NCBI GenBank assembly: GCA_030532895.1
Contig: JAUNKF010000008.1
Coordinates: 62,001 to 126,000 of the forward strand
Source of the DNA: Lautropia sp.
Lineage (GTDB): Bacteria > Pseudomonadota > Gammaproteobacteria > Burkholderiales > Burkholderiaceae_E
Direction of reading: 5' to 3'
Length of the DNA: 64,000 nt
The translations under genes and the position numbers were made by a program. Of the stretch, positions 18,100-27,496 are shown piece by piece. The first letter of the stretch is position 1, and each line of letters opens with the position of its first letter. Under the pieces are notes generated by a model. It was not told the DNA's origin, ran no database searches, and worked only from the letters and a program-made list of their open reading frames with translations.

Positions 18100-19347
18100 A
18101 TGGGCAACCGCTACTCGATCTTCAGCCTGATCCGTAACGGCCTGAAGTACAACGAACAATGGCCGCGCGCCTGGCGCAGCCCCGAGCCGAAGCAGGAATA
18201 CGATGTGGTCATCGTCGGCGCGGGTGGACACGGGCTGGCCACCGCCTACTACCTGGCCAAGGAACACGGCCTGCGCAACATCGCCGTGTTGGAGAAAGGC
18301 TGGCTCGGTGGTGGCAACACCGCACGCAACACCACCATCGTGCGCTCCAACTACCTGTGGGACGAATCCGCCCAGCTCTATGAAAAGGCCATGCAACTGT
18401 GGGAAGGACTGTCGCAGGACCTGAACTACAACGTCATGTTCAGCCAGCGCGGCGTGATGAATCTCGCGCACAACCTGCAGGAAGTGCGCGACACCCAACG
18501 GCGCATCAACGCCAACCGCTACAACGGTGTGGATGCCGAATGGCTCACGCCCGAGCAGATTGCCGAGAAGGTGCCCGGCATCAACCTGAACACCCGCTAC
18601 CCGGTGCTGGGCGCCTCTTACCAGCCGCGTGCCGGCGTCGCCCGTCACGATGCGGTTGCCTGGGGTTTTGCCCGTGCGGCTGACCAGCTGGGCGTTCACA
18701 TCATCGAGAACTGCCCCGTCACGGCCATCCGCCGCAAGGATGGCGCCATCGAAGGGGTGGAGACCGGCAAGGGCTTCATCCGCACCAAAAAACTCGGCAT
18801 CGTCGTGGCCGGCAATTCCAGCGTGCTGGCCGACATGGCCGGCATCCGGCTACCGGTTGAAAGCCACCCGCTGCAGGCGCTCGTGTCCGAGCCGGTCAAG
18901 CCCACGATCAACACGGTCATCATGTCGAACGCCATCCACGCCTACATCAGCCAGTCCGACAAGGGCGATCTGGTGATCGGCGCCGGCATCGACCAGTACA
19001 TCGGCTATGGCCAGCGCGGCAGCTTCCAGAGCATCGAGCACACGCTGCAGGCCATCGTCGAGATGTTCCCCTTCCTCAGCCGCGTGCGGATGAACCGCCA
19101 GTGGGGCGGCATCGTCGATGTCTGCCCGGACGCCTGCCCGATCATCTCCAAGACGAGTGTGAAGGGACTGTACTTCAACTGCGGCTGGGGCACCGGCGGC
19201 TTCAAGGCCACCCCCGGTTCAGGCTGGGTCTTTGCCCACACCATCGCCAAGGACGAGCCGCACCCGCTCAACGCCCCCTTCTCGATCGACCGATTCCACT
19301 CCGGCCACCTGATCGACGAGCACGGCGCTGCCGCGGTTGCCCACTGA
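18100..19347 (+). CDS. soxB: Sarcosine oxidase subunit beta
   Basis: 415 aa flavoprotein. Dinucleotide-binding motif GAGGHGLA is at 40-47. The His of ARHDAV (about 183) matches the residue that carries covalent FMN in heterotetrameric sarcosine oxidases. The beta subunit is where sarcosine is demethylated to glycine. The ATG at 18100 gives the family N-terminus [10 protein letters not shown]; upstream in-frame codons are non-family sequence. It is the first gene of soxBDAG, 14 bp before soxD and about 280 bp after the GlxA-type regulator. Confidence 0.96.
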   Translation: MGNRYSIFSLIRNGLKYNEQWPRAWRSPEPKQEYDVVIVGAGGHGLATAYYLAKEHGLRNIAVLEKGWLGGGNTARNTTIVRSNYLWDESAQLYEKAMQLWEGLSQDLNYNVMFSQRGVMNLAHNLQEVRDTQRRINANRYNGVDAEWLTPEQIAEKVPGINLNTRYPVLGASYQPRAGVARHDAVAWGFARAADQLGVHIIENCPVTAIRRKDGAIEGVETGKGFIRTKKLGIVVAGNSSVLADMAGIRLPVESHPLQALVSEPVKPTINTVIMSNAIHAYISQSDKGDLVIGAGIDQYIGYGQRGSFQSIEHTLQAIVEMFPFLSRVRMNRQWGGIVDVCPDACPIISKTSVKGLYFNCGWGTGGFKATPGSGWVFAHTIAKDEPHPLNAPFSIDRFHSGHLIDEHGAAAVAH

Positions 19348-19361
19348 CAAAGGACACCACC

Positions 19362-19841
19362 ATGTTGCTGATCCACTGCCCCTGGTGCGGTGAACGCGCC
19401 GAGAGCGAATTCAATTACGGCGGTGAGGCGGGCATCGTTCGCCCGATCGATGCCGCCAACAAGGACAAGGGCACCTGGCTGTCCGACGAGCAATGGGGCG
19501 ATTACGTCTTCATGCGCAAAAACACCCGTGGCGTCTTCAAGGAGCAATGGGTGCATACCCACGGTTGCCGCAGATGGTTCGAGGCCGAACGGGATACGCA
19601 AACCTATGAGTTCCTGTCGGTCACGCCGATGAAGAGCCGTCGTCTCGTCACGGCCGATGAAGGCAGCGAGGCAGCGCCCACGCCCGCTGCCTCCCCCTCG
19701 GCTGCTGCGGCAGTGACAGCCGGCACCGAAGCATCGCCGGCCAACACGGCCGCCGCATCGAGCGACAACACATCATCATCCCGGCAGCCGGCCGCATCGC
19801 CAGCTGCCCCGGCCAACCAGGCACCACAGGGGGGCGCATGA
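19362..19841 (+). CDS. soxD: Sarcosine oxidase subunit delta with extended C-terminus
   Basis: 159 aa. The first about 100 residues are the usual delta subunit, with zinc ligands Cys6 and Cys9 (CPWCG) and the HTHGC pair near residues 67-69. Residues about 100-159 form an Ala/Ser/Thr/Pro-rich tail that typical delta subunits of about 100 aa lack. The stop overlaps the soxA start as ATGA, indicating coupled translation. The subunit is structural in the alpha-beta-gamma-delta complex. Confidence 0.94.
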   Translation: MLLIHCPWCGERAESEFNYGGEAGIVRPIDAANKDKGTWLSDEQWGDYVFMRKNTRGVFKEQWVHTHGCRRWFEAERDTQTYEFLSVTPMKSRRLVTADEGSEAAPTPAASPSAAAAVTAGTEASPANTAAASSDNTSSSRQPAASPAAPANQAPQGGA

Positions 19842-22800
19842 GCACCAGTCAATCTTCCCGGTTGCCCAAGGGCGGCCGCATCCAGCGCAACAAGGGTTTG
19901 CGCTTCACGTTCAATGGCAAGAGCTATCAGGGTTATGAGGGCGACACACTCGCCTCGGCCCTGCTGGCCAATGGCGTGCATTTCGTGGCACGCAGCTTCA
20001 AGTATCACCGTCCCCGTGGAATCCTGAGTGCCGGCGTCGAAGAGCCCAATGCGCTGGTGCAACTGGAAACCGGCGCGTGGACGGTGCCCAATGCCCGCGC
20101 CACCGAAGTCGAGCTGTACGACGGCCTGAACGCCACCAGCGTCAACGCCAAGCCCGACATCGAGCGCGACCGGATGGCCTTTCTCGGCAATTTTGCCCGC
20201 TTCATCCCGGCCGGCTTCTACTACAAGACCTTCATGTGGCCCAAGAGCTGGTGGGGGCACTATGAAGAGCGCATCCGCGATGCGGCCGGCTTGGGCGTGG
20301 TGCCCACCGAGAAAGACCCGGATCGCTACGAAAAAACCTTCGCCCACTGCGACGTGCTCGTGATCGGGGCCGGCCCGGCTGGCCTCGCCGCCGCCGTGGC
20401 TGCCGGTGAAGCCGGTGCCCGCGTCATCCTCGTCGACAACCAGCCCGAGCTGGGCGGCAGCCTCCTGTGGTCGCGTGAAACCATCGATGGCCTGGCCGCT
20501 GCCGACTGGGCTGCGCAGATGGCTGACAAGCTCGCCGCCCTGCCCGAGGTGCAGGTGCTCACGCGCAGCACGGCCTTCGGCTACCACGACAGCAACCTCG
20601 TCACCGTCTGCCAGAAGCACACCGACCACCTGCCACTGGCCGAGCGCAAGGGCACCGTGCGTGAGCGCCTCTGGAAGATCCGTGCCCGGCAAGTGGTACT
20701 GGCCACCGGCGCCCACGAGCGCCCGCTCGTCTTTGGCAACAACGACCTGCCCGGCATCATGACGGCCTCGTCGGTGTCGGCCTACATCCACCGCTTCGGC
20801 GTACTGCCGGGCCGGCGCGCCGTCGTCTTCACCAACAACGACAGCGCCTACCGCACGGCCCTCGACCTGCATGAGATGGGCGCCCAGGTGACGGTCGTCG
20901 ATCCACGTCCCAACAGCGACGGCACGCTGCCACAGGCGGCCCAGGCCGCTGGCATCAGCATCCTGCGCCAGATGATGGTGGTGGAGGCCATCGGCAAGAA
21001 CCACATTTCCGGCGTCGTGCTGCGTGCACCGGACGACCGTGGCACGAGCCGTGGCACCCAGCTCGAATGCGATCTGCTCGCCATGTCGGGCGGCTGGAAC
21101 CCGGTGCTGCACCTCTTTGCCCAGTCTCAAGGCAAACCACGGTGGTGCACCGAGCGCGCCTGCTTCGTGCCCGATGTGGTCGTACAGGCCCAGGCCAGCG
21201 TGGGCGCAGCCAATGGCGACTTCCTGCTGCAACAGGCGCTCGACGGCGGCAGCCAGGCCGGCCACGCCGCTGCGCTCGCCGCGCGCCAGCGTGCGCTGAA
21301 ACCCGGCTTCGTGGCCGAGTATCCACTGCCCGCCAGCCGTACTGGTGCTGGTGCTGGTGCTCAGACCGATGGTGACAAAACCGATGCCACGGCTGTCGCC
21401 CAAAACGGTGCTCGGCAGGCTGCGTCCTCGCCCGCCCTGCCTGGCAGCGCCCCCCGTTATCAGGCCGAAGCCTGTCACGAAGCACCGATTCTGCCGCTCT
21501 GGCAAGCCATGCGTGGCTCGGCAGCCGACCGGGGTGCCAAGCAGTTCATCGACTACCAGAACGATGTGGCCGTCTCCGACATCCAGCTTGCCGTGCGTGA
21601 AGGCTATCGCAACGTCGAGCACGTCAAGCGCTACACCGCCATGGGCTTTGGCACCGATCAGGGCAAGCTCGGCAACATCAACGGCATGGCAGTGTTGGCC
21701 GAAACCCTCGGCCAGAGCATCGAGCAGACTGGCACCACCACCTTCCGCCCGAATTTCACCCCCGTCACCTTTGGCGCCTTTGCCGGCCGAGAGCTGGGTG
21801 ATTTCTTCGAGCCGGTGCGCAAGACCTGCACCTACGACTGGCATGCCGTGCACAAGGCCCCCTTCGAGGACGTAGGCCAGTGGAAACGGGCCTGGTACTA
21901 CCCGCAGGGTGGCGAAGACCTCCATGCAGCGGTGGCACGTGAATGTCTGGCTGTGCGCAACGCCGTGGGCCTGCTCGATTACTCCACGCTCGGCAAGATC
22001 GACGTGCGTGGCCCGGATGCCGTCAAGTTCCTGAACCTGCTCTACATCAACGCCTGGGCCAAGCTCGCGCCCGGCCGCTGCCGCTACGGTCTGCTGCTGG
22101 ATGAGAACGGCATGATCATGGACGACGGTGTCAACATCCGTCTGGCCGACGACCACTTCCTGCTCACCACCACCTCCAGCGGCGCAGCCCGCGTCTTTGC
22201 CTGGATGGAACGCTGGCTGCAAACCGAATGGCCCGACATGAAGGTGTATCTCACCTCCGTCACCGATCAGTATGCGGTGGCCACCGTGGCCGGGCCAAAA
22301 GCGCGCAAGGTGCTCGAAGAGGTGTGCGAAGGCATCGACTTCTCGAACGAAGCCTTCCCCTTCATGAGCTTCAAGGAAGGCACGATCGATGGCGTCTTTG
22401 CGCGCGTGCTGCGCGTGAGCTTCTCGGGTGAACTCTCTTATGAGGTGTACACCCCCGCCAACGCGGGCCGCCACGTCTGGGAGCGGCTGATGCAGGCCGG
22501 CCAAAAATATGGCATCACGCCCTACGGCACGGAAACGATGCACGTACTGCGCGCCGAGAAGGGCTACATCATCGTGGGACAAGACACCGACGGCTCGCTC
22601 ACCCCGGCCGATGTCGGCATGGGAGGCATGGCCGCCGCCAGCAAGGACTTCCTCGGCAAGCGCTCGCTCTCACGAAGCCACACCGCCGGCCCCAGGCGCA
22701 AGCAGCTCGTGGGCCTGCTCACCACCGACCCCAATGTGGTGCTGCCCGAGGGCGCCCAGTTGCTCAACGAGCCGACCACCGCCTCGATCGCCGCGCTGCA

Positions 22801-22990
22801 AGGCCATGTCACCTCCAGCTACATGAGTCCGATCCTCAAGCGCTCGATCGCACTGGCCGTGGTCATCGACGGGCACAACCGGATGGATCAGGAAATCACC
22901 GTCGCTCTCGGCAATGGCCAGTTCGCGCAGGCCCGCATCACCAGCACCGTGTTCTACGACCCCAAAGGGGAGAGACAGCATGTCGAATAA
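19838..22990 (+). CDS. soxA: Sarcosine oxidase subunit alpha
   Basis: 1050 aa. Order of parts: an N-terminal SoxA-like domain with YEGDTLASALLANGV (33-47), an FAD/NAD-binding domain with VIGAGPAGLAAAVAAGEAG (175-193), and a C-terminal GcvT-like folate-binding domain that captures the methyl carbon as 5,10-methylene-THF. Residues about 499-540 are a Gly/Ala/Asp-rich insertion not typical of the family, between the dehydrogenase-like and GcvT-like halves. It overlaps soxD (ATGA) and soxG (11 nt). The complex turns sarcosine + O2 into glycine, H2O2 and a one-carbon unit. Confidence 0.96.
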   Translation: MSTSQSSRLPKGGRIQRNKGLRFTFNGKSYQGYEGDTLASALLANGVHFVARSFKYHRPRGILSAGVEEPNALVQLETGAWTVPNARATEVELYDGLNATSVNAKPDIERDRMAFLGNFARFIPAGFYYKTFMWPKSWWGHYEERIRDAAGLGVVPTEKDPDRYEKTFAHCDVLVIGAGPAGLAAAVAAGEAGARVILVDNQPELGGSLLWSRETIDGLAAADWAAQMADKLAALPEVQVLTRSTAFGYHDSNLVTVCQKHTDHLPLAERKGTVRERLWKIRARQVVLATGAHERPLVFGNNDLPGIMTASSVSAYIHRFGVLPGRRAVVFTNNDSAYRTALDLHEMGAQVTVVDPRPNSDGTLPQAAQAAGISILRQMMVVEAIGKNHISGVVLRAPDDRGTSRGTQLECDLLAMSGGWNPVLHLFAQSQGKPRWCTERACFVPDVVVQAQASVGAANGDFLLQQALDGGSQAGHAAALAARQRALKPGFVAEYPLPASRTGAGAGAQTDGDKTDATAVAQNGARQAASSPALPGSAPRYQAEACHEAPILPLWQAMRGSAADRGAKQFIDYQNDVAVSDIQLAVREGYRNVEHVKRYTAMGFGTDQGKLGNINGMAVLAETLGQSIEQTGTTTFRPNFTPVTFGAFAGRELGDFFEPVRKTCTYDWHAVHKAPFEDVGQWKRAWYYPQGGEDLHAAVARECLAVRNAVGLLDYSTLGKIDVRGPDAVKFLNLLYINAWAKLAPGRCRYGLLLDENGMIMDDGVNIRLADDHFLLTTTSSGAARVFAWMERWLQTEWPDMKVYLTSVTDQYAVATVAGPKARKVLEEVCEGIDFSNEAFPFMSFKEGTIDGVFARVLRVSFSGELSYEVYTPANAGRHVWERLMQAGQKYGITPYGTETMHVLRAEKGYIIVGQDTDGSLTPADVGMGGMAAASKDFLGKRSLSRSHTAGPRRKQLVGLLTTDPNVVLPEGAQLLNEPTTASIAALQGHVTSSYMSPILKRSIALAVVIDGHNRMDQEITVALGNGQFAQARITSTVFYDPKGERQHVE

Positions 22991-23582
22991 ATACGATACC
23001 CCCCTGGTTTCGCTGCAAAACCCGCCGGGCACGCCCATGAAACGGGGCAACCCGGCCACGGTCGAGCTGGAAGAAATCCTGTTTCCAGCCATTCTCAACC
23101 TGCGGGCCAACCCGGAGCAGGAAGGGCTGGTACAGGCCGCCAGCCAGGCGCTCGGCCTGAAGCTGCCGCTCGTGCCCAACACCACCACCACGAACGACGC
23201 CCACATCGCCTACTGGCTCAGCCCCGATGAATGGCTGATCCGCTCTGAAGCCACCCTGCCCGATGGCGGCGCCCCGCTGCAACAGCAGGTGGACAGCGCT
23301 TTGGCCGGCCAGTTCTTTGCCACCACCGACCAATCGAGCGCCTACAGCGTGATGCAGCTGCGCGGCCCCAAAGCCCGCGCCGTGCTCGCCAAAGGCTGCC
23401 CGCTCGACCTGCATCCCAGCATCATCGGCCCCGGCCAGTGCGCCCAAAGCCACTACTTCCGCGCCAGCGTCCTGCTTCGCCCACTGGACGCTGCCAACGA
23501 CGCCTGGGAAATCATCGTGCGCCGCAGCTTCGCCGACTCGACCGCGCGCGTGCTGCTGGATGCGATGGAGGAATATCTGTAA
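22980..23582 (+). CDS. soxG: Sarcosine oxidase subunit gamma
   Basis: 200 aa, in the size range of SoxG. It is related to the GcvT/folate-binding fold; the SPDEWLI stretch and the C-terminal ARVLLDAMEEYL are family-like. The ATG overlaps the end of soxA by 11 nt, the normal last-gene position of soxBDAG. A strong intrinsic terminator follows about 65 bp downstream. Confidence 0.93.
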   Translation: MSNKYDTPLVSLQNPPGTPMKRGNPATVELEEILFPAILNLRANPEQEGLVQAASQALGLKLPLVPNTTTTNDAHIAYWLSPDEWLIRSEATLPDGGAPLQQQVDSALAGQFFATTDQSSAYSVMQLRGPKARAVLAKGCPLDLHPSIIGPGQCAQSHYFRASVLLRPLDAANDAWEIIVRRSFADSTARVLLDAMEEYL

Positions 23583-23647
23583 GGCAGCGTATCAAAAAAG
23601 CAGAACGGGGCAACATCACGCCCCGCCAAACGACAATCTCCTTCTGG

Positions 23648-23672
23648 CCGGTGCTTGCACCGGTTTTTTTTG
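23648..23672 (+). terminator. Rho-independent terminator after soxBDAG
   Basis: CCGGTG-CTTG-CACCGG stem-loop followed by eight T residues. A weaker stem, CGGGGC paired with GCCCCG, lies about 40 bp upstream and may help end the operon transcript. Confidence 0.85.
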
Positions 23673-23713
23673 TCCATATGCGCTTAACGCCACATATCCA
23701 TCGGCAATCCCAT

Positions 23714-23950
23714 TTACCTTTTTATGCGAAACAAGACATGCTCTCGCAGACGATGCCCGTCGGGCAAAGCAGGATGATCGAAAAAACCGACCTCCGTCAT
23801 GTCAAGCCGCCTCATCAATGCCTGCGAGCGCTGGTTAAGTGATGCCGGCAAGCAAGCCATCACGCTCGGATCAGCATTCAAAGCGGCCAACGGCCCAAGA
23901 TCTTCAGGGCGCCATGCGCGCAACAGCAGGCGGCCCGTTTTCAGCCCCAT
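23714..23950 (-). pseudogene. GNAT acetyltransferase remnant with internal deletion
   Basis: 78 codons. The first half (LKTGRLLLRAWRPEDL and NADPSVM) is the N-terminus of a RimJ-like GNAT. The second half (QALMRRLDM, then FDHPALPDGHRLREHVLFR) is the C-terminus of the same family. The middle, including the acetyl-CoA-binding segment, is missing in frame, so roughly half of a 170-180 aa protein is gone. The junction lies near PASLNQ/RSQALM. It cannot be an active acetyltransferase as it stands. Confidence 0.65.
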
Positions 23951-24002
23951 CAACCTCAGGCATGAAGCTTCCTGGCATGGATCATCAGATTCATCATAAA
24001 AT

Positions 24003-24020
24003 GTCATCATCTCTGATGAC
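24003..24020. promoter_or_regulatory. Palindrome upstream of vapB, likely operator
   Basis: Perfect inverted repeat GTCATCA-TCTC-TGATGAC ending 10 bp before the vapB ATG, just after an A/T-rich CATAAAAT stretch. Position and symmetry fit autoregulation by the VapB/VapBC complex. Confidence 0.5.
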
Positions 24021-24030
24021 GATGGCAATC

Positions 24031-24237
24031 ATGCGAACCACCATCACCCTTGATGATCAGTTGTATCAGGAAGCTCTCTCGCTCTCCGACCCTGACATGG
24101 ACAAGTCCGAATTGTTCCGCGAAGCGGTCAAGACCTATATCAGGGTGCAGTCAGCCAAGCGTCTGGCTGCGCTTGGGGGCACCCAACCAGACATGCGAGA
24201 CATCCCTCGGCGGGCCCCCATGACCGACCAAGACTGA
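24031..24237 (+). CDS. VapB-type (DUF2191-like) ribbon-helix-helix antitoxin
   Basis: 68 aa. The MRTTITLDDQLYQEAL opening and the SELFREAVKTYI helix are typical of short RHH VapB antitoxins that pair with PIN toxins. Several in-frame ATGs lie upstream (24001, 24016, 24022); 24031 gives the family start, and the first of the others would place the palindrome inside the gene. The next gene is a PIN-domain VapC, but the gap is 92 bp, wider than the near-overlap usual for vapBC. Confidence 0.83.
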   Translation: MRTTITLDDQLYQEALSLSDPDMDKSELFREAVKTYIRVQSAKRLAALGGTQPDMRDIPRRAPMTDQD

Positions 24238-24329
24238 CGCTCAATCATGAAGAGATCTTGAACTCATCGATCTGGCCGCCCATGAGAAGCTGCTGCCTCA
24301 ACCTGCCATCGACCGACTGATTCAGAACC

Positions 24330-24707
24330 ATGAAAGTCCTTGCGGATACATCGGTCTGGGTCGCACATTTTCGTTCGCCCGACGCACAACTATCACACCT
24401 GCTGGAAAAGGATCAGATCCTGATCCATCCACTCATCCGGCTGGAGCTGGCTTGTGGCACTCCCCCTGCGCCCCGGCAACGAACACTTGCCCTGCTCGGT
24501 CAGCTAAAAAGCTCGCGTGAAGCTACCGCCGATGAGATTTTCGGCTTCATCGAACGGGAGCACCTGTACGGACACGGCTGCGGTGCCGTTGACATCGCTT
24601 TGCTGGCATCCACCCTCATCACGCCAGAAACGTGGCTATGGACACTGGATAAACGGCTGAAACGCCTAGCAGAGCGATTTCGATGTCATTGGCCAGCGCT
24701 TCACTAA
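24330..24707 (+). CDS. vapC: VapC PIN-domain ribonuclease toxin
   Basis: 125 aa. The PIN acidic residues are all present: Asp6 (LADTSVW), Glu39 (RLELACG), Asp88 (GAVDIALLAS) and Asp107 (TLDKRL). VapC toxins cut tRNA or rRNA and are held by VapB. The module lies between soxBDAG and sdaA. The frame is closed by a TGA just upstream of the ATG, so the wide gap to vapB is not due to a mis-set start. It is likely functional. Confidence 0.88.
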   Translation: MKVLADTSVWVAHFRSPDAQLSHLLEKDQILIHPLIRLELACGTPPAPRQRTLALLGQLKSSREATADEIFGFIEREHLYGHGCGAVDIALLASTLITPETWLWTLDKRLKRLAERFRCHWPALH

Positions 24708-24788
24708 GCGGCGATCCCGCGTAGCCCATAAGCCTTTTCAAGGCGATACAAGCTCGGGTAGCGAGTGTCGAGTTATTTCAACGCCTAG

Positions 24789-24853
24789 CCAAGGCTCGAT
24801 GTCTTCGCAAGCTGGCAACCCCATCTGCCCGCGTTTTTGGGCCAGCCCTTCGG
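24789..24853. repeat. Repeat family B element, copy 2 (65 bp)
   Basis: Starts with CCAAGGCTCGATGTCTTC and ends with GGGCCAGCCCTTCGG; same 65-bp span as the copy at 15529-15593. It lies between the convergent vapC and sdaA 3' ends. Confidence 0.6.
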
Positions 24854-24893
24854 GAAAGCTCCTGGCCCCGCTCTCACTTGGCCCTGCCTGCCC

Positions 24894-26282
24894 TCAACAC
24901 TCCACCACATTCACCGCCAGCCCGCCGCGTGAGGTCTCCTTGTAGGTGCTCATCATGTCGGCACCGGTCTGGCGCATCGTTTCGATCACGGTGTCGAGCG
25001 AGACGTGGTGCTGGCCATCGCCGCGCAGGGCAAGGCGGGCTGCGTTGATGGCCTTCACCGCCCCCATCGCATTGCGCTCGATGCACGGAATCTGCACGAG
25101 GCCCCCCACCGGGTCACAGGTCAGGCCCAGGTTGTGCTCCATGCCGATTTCGGCCGCGTTTTCCACCTGCTCGATCGTGCCACCCAGCACGGCTGCCAGC
25201 CCTGCGGCCGCCATCGAGCAGGCCGTGCCCACCTCGCCCTGGCAGCCCACTTCAGCCCCCGAGATCGAGGCGTTTCGCTTGAACAGGAAGGCGATGGCCG
25301 CCGCCGTGAGAAGGAAGTCCACCACCCCATCCTCATCCGCCCCCGGCACGAAACGCTGGTAGTAGCGTAACACGGCCGGCAACAGACCAGCGGCCCCGTT
25401 GGTGGGCGCCGTCACGACGCGCCCCGAGGCGGCGTTCTCTTCGTTCACCGCCATGGCAAACAGGTTCACCCAATCCATCACGAGCAACGATTCGGCGCTC
25501 TCGGGCTTCGCTGCCAGACTTTCATAGAGCTTCGGCGCGCGCCGGCGCACTTTCAACACCCCTGGCAGCACGAGGCTGTCGAGCGGCCCGAGCAACCCAC
25601 AGCCCCGGTCGATGATCTCGTTCATCACCTGGGCGATGTGCAGCACGCCGGCCCGCACGTCTGCCCTTGGCCGAAGCGCTTCTTCATTGGCCATCACCAG
25701 CTCGGCAATGGACAACCCCGTTTCGCGACAACGGGCCAGCAGCTCGGCTGCCGTCGAAAACGGATGAGGCTGCTCAGGATCCGCCGGGGCCTGCTCATCC
25801 TCCACCTCGACGCTGTCCAGCGCCTGGATGAAGCCGCCGCCCACCGACAGGTAGCGCTCATCCAGCAGCACCTCGCCCGCCTCATCGAAGGCTCTGAAGC
25901 GCATGCCGTTCGGGTGCTCGGGCATCGGCTTCATCTGCCAGATGAAATCCCGCTCCGGCTCGAAAGCCATCGGCTCTTCGCCCCACAGCAGGAGCTTGCG
26001 ATCATGCTCCACGCCCAACACCAGAGCATGCGCCTCTTCCGGGTCGACCGTGTCAGGTCGTTCACCCATCAATCCGAGCAGGATGCCCATGTCGGTTCGG
26101 TGCCCGAAACCGGTTTCAGCCAGCGATCCACAGAGGGTGACCTCGATCCGCTTCACACGTCGGATCCAGCCACGCTGCGCCAGCGCGCGCGCAAAGCGGC
26201 GTCCTGCGCGCATCGGCCCCACCGTGTGCGAGCTGGACGGGCCGATGCCGATCTTGAAGATGTCGAAAACGGACAATGACAT
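24894..26282 (-). CDS. sdaA: L-serine ammonia-lyase (iron-sulfur, single chain)
   Basis: 462 aa. The N-terminal signature [15 protein letters not shown] (about 9-23) and the later cysteine-bearing blocks [12 protein letters not shown] and LTCDPVGG mark the [4Fe-4S] SdaA family. It deaminates serine to pyruvate and ammonia. The start at 26282 is chosen because the open frame upstream runs through the end of the regulator gene and lacks family sequence. It is the second gene after the GlxA-type regulator on the minus strand, 34 bp apart. In this context it would complete creatinine/sarcosine breakdown: glycine to serine to pyruvate. Confidence 0.94.
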   Translation of the reverse strand: MSLSVFDIFKIGIGPSSSHTVGPMRAGRRFARALAQRGWIRRVKRIEVTLCGSLAETGFGHRTDMGILLGLMGERPDTVDPEEAHALVLGVEHDRKLLLWGEEPMAFEPERDFIWQMKPMPEHPNGMRFRAFDEAGEVLLDERYLSVGGGFIQALDSVEVEDEQAPADPEQPHPFSTAAELLARCRETGLSIAELVMANEEALRPRADVRAGVLHIAQVMNEIIDRGCGLLGPLDSLVLPGVLKVRRRAPKLYESLAAKPESAESLLVMDWVNLFAMAVNEENAASGRVVTAPTNGAAGLLPAVLRYYQRFVPGADEDGVVDFLLTAAAIAFLFKRNASISGAEVGCQGEVGTACSMAAAGLAAVLGGTIEQVENAAEIGMEHNLGLTCDPVGGLVQIPCIERNAMGAVKAINAARLALRGDGQHHVSLDTVIETMRQTGADMMSTYKETSRGGLAVNVVEC

Positions 26283-26316
26283 GATGAAGCCCCTGCTTTC
26301 CTCTGCGCTCGACAGA

Positions 26317-27351
26317 TCATTCTGCGGGATGCGCCACCATCTGACTTGAACAATCCCGACGTGATGATGGGATGGCAACGTCGCCGCGGCGTTCACGCCC
26401 TGGGGATATCCCGAAGCATTCCCGATACCGTCGGGTGAAATGCGAAACCGATGGAAAGCCGCAAGCGGCCGCCACATCGATGATCGGCATCTCGGACGTG
26501 AGCAACAAGCGTCTGGCGCGCTTGAGCCGCAGCATCAGGTAATAGGCGCTGGGCTTGACCTTCAGATGCTCACCAAAGAGCCGCTCCAGCTGTCGGCCTG
26601 ACACCCGCACATACCGGGCCAGCTCCGTCATGCTGAGTGGCTCTTCCAGATTGCTTTCCATCAACGATACGGCTTCGAGCAGCTTCGGGTGTCCGGTGCC
26701 CAGATTCTGGCGCAACGGCACCCGCTGGACATCGTTGGCATCACGGATACGGTCACAGACCATCAACTCCGCGACCGATGCCGCCAGCGCCCTGCCCGTT
26801 CGTTCCCTCGCCATCAGGCTCAGCATCAGGTCGACCGGCGCCACGCCGCCACTGCAGGTGTAACGATCGCGGTCGATCTCGAAGATGCGCGAGGACACCA
26901 TCGTTTTCTGAAAATCACTCAGAAAACGCTCGGCATCCTCCCAGTGCAGCGTGCACAGATAGCCATCGAGCAACCCCGCCTTGGCCAGCCAATAGCTGCC
27001 CGTGCAAAGCCCCCCCAACGCCACGCCGGCCCTGGCCATCCGCTTCAGCCATTGCAGCACGCCGGCATCGATACGTGCCGGCACCGGATTGGAACCACAA
27101 ACGAAGATCGCATCGAAAGCGCTACCCAGGCCCTTCTCTTCCACCGCATGGTCGGGCTGGATCACCACCCCGCTCGATGAACGAACCGGGCAACCATCCG
27201 CGCTGATGCTTCCCCACCGGTAACGATCCTCACCCGCGGCCAGATTGGCCATTCTGAGCGGTTCGGTGGCCGCAGCAAAACTGATCAACGAAAAGCCGGG
27301 CACCAGGAAAAACCCGAAGTTTCTCAGGGATATCGATAATGGGTCTGCCAT
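26317..27351 (-). CDS. GlxA family AraC regulator divergent from creatinase
   Basis: 344 aa. DJ-1/PfpI-like domain with [15 protein letters not shown], then an AraC double HTH ([10 protein letters not shown] and [19 protein letters not shown]). The start [14 protein letters not shown] fits the family; the open frame reaches 27462 but the extra 37 residues cross the promoter region. It diverges from the creatinase gene, and sdaA follows on its own strand. Regulators of this build control creatine amidohydrolase genes in pseudomonads (CahR). A creatine-responsive activator is the simplest reading, not proven. Confidence 0.88.
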   Translation of the reverse strand: MADPLSISLRNFGFFLVPGFSLISFAAATEPLRMANLAAGEDRYRWGSISADGCPVRSSSGVVIQPDHAVEEKGLGSAFDAIFVCGSNPVPARIDAGVLQWLKRMARAGVALGGLCTGSYWLAKAGLLDGYLCTLHWEDAERFLSDFQKTMVSSRIFEIDRDRYTCSGGVAPVDLMLSLMARERTGRALAASVAELMVCDRIRDANDVQRVPLRQNLGTGHPKLLEAVSLMESNLEEPLSMTELARYVRVSGRQLERLFGEHLKVKPSAYYLMLRLKRARRLLLTSEMPIIDVAAACGFPSVSHFTRRYRECFGISPGRERRGDVAIPSSRRDCSSQMVAHPAE

Positions 27352-27408
27352 GCCACTCAAGCAGCGGCACGCCACGACTTCGGGACTGAGCCAATAAGCG
27401 TCGGAAAC

Positions 27409-27444
27409 AGGACAATCAAGCGCGCATGCTGTCCTTAGGATTGT
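27409..27444. promoter_or_regulatory. Nested inverted repeats between regulator and creatinase gene
   Basis: AGGACA (27409-27414) is mirrored by TGTCCT (27430-27435), and ACAATC (27412-27417) by GATTGT (27439-27444). The block is centred in the 145-bp divergent promoter region, about 70 bp ahead of the creatinase ATG. This is a reasonable place for a GlxA/AraC-type activator site. Confidence 0.35.
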
Positions 27445-27496
27445 TGCCAGATGAGCTTTCACTCACCACAACACAGCATCACAGGAGACAAGGACG

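Noticed and set aside
19604-22582. Minus-strand 992-codon open frame opposite soxA
   Set aside because: It mirrors soxA and soxD codon bias in a GC-rich gene, has no recognisable domain, and both sense genes are certain.
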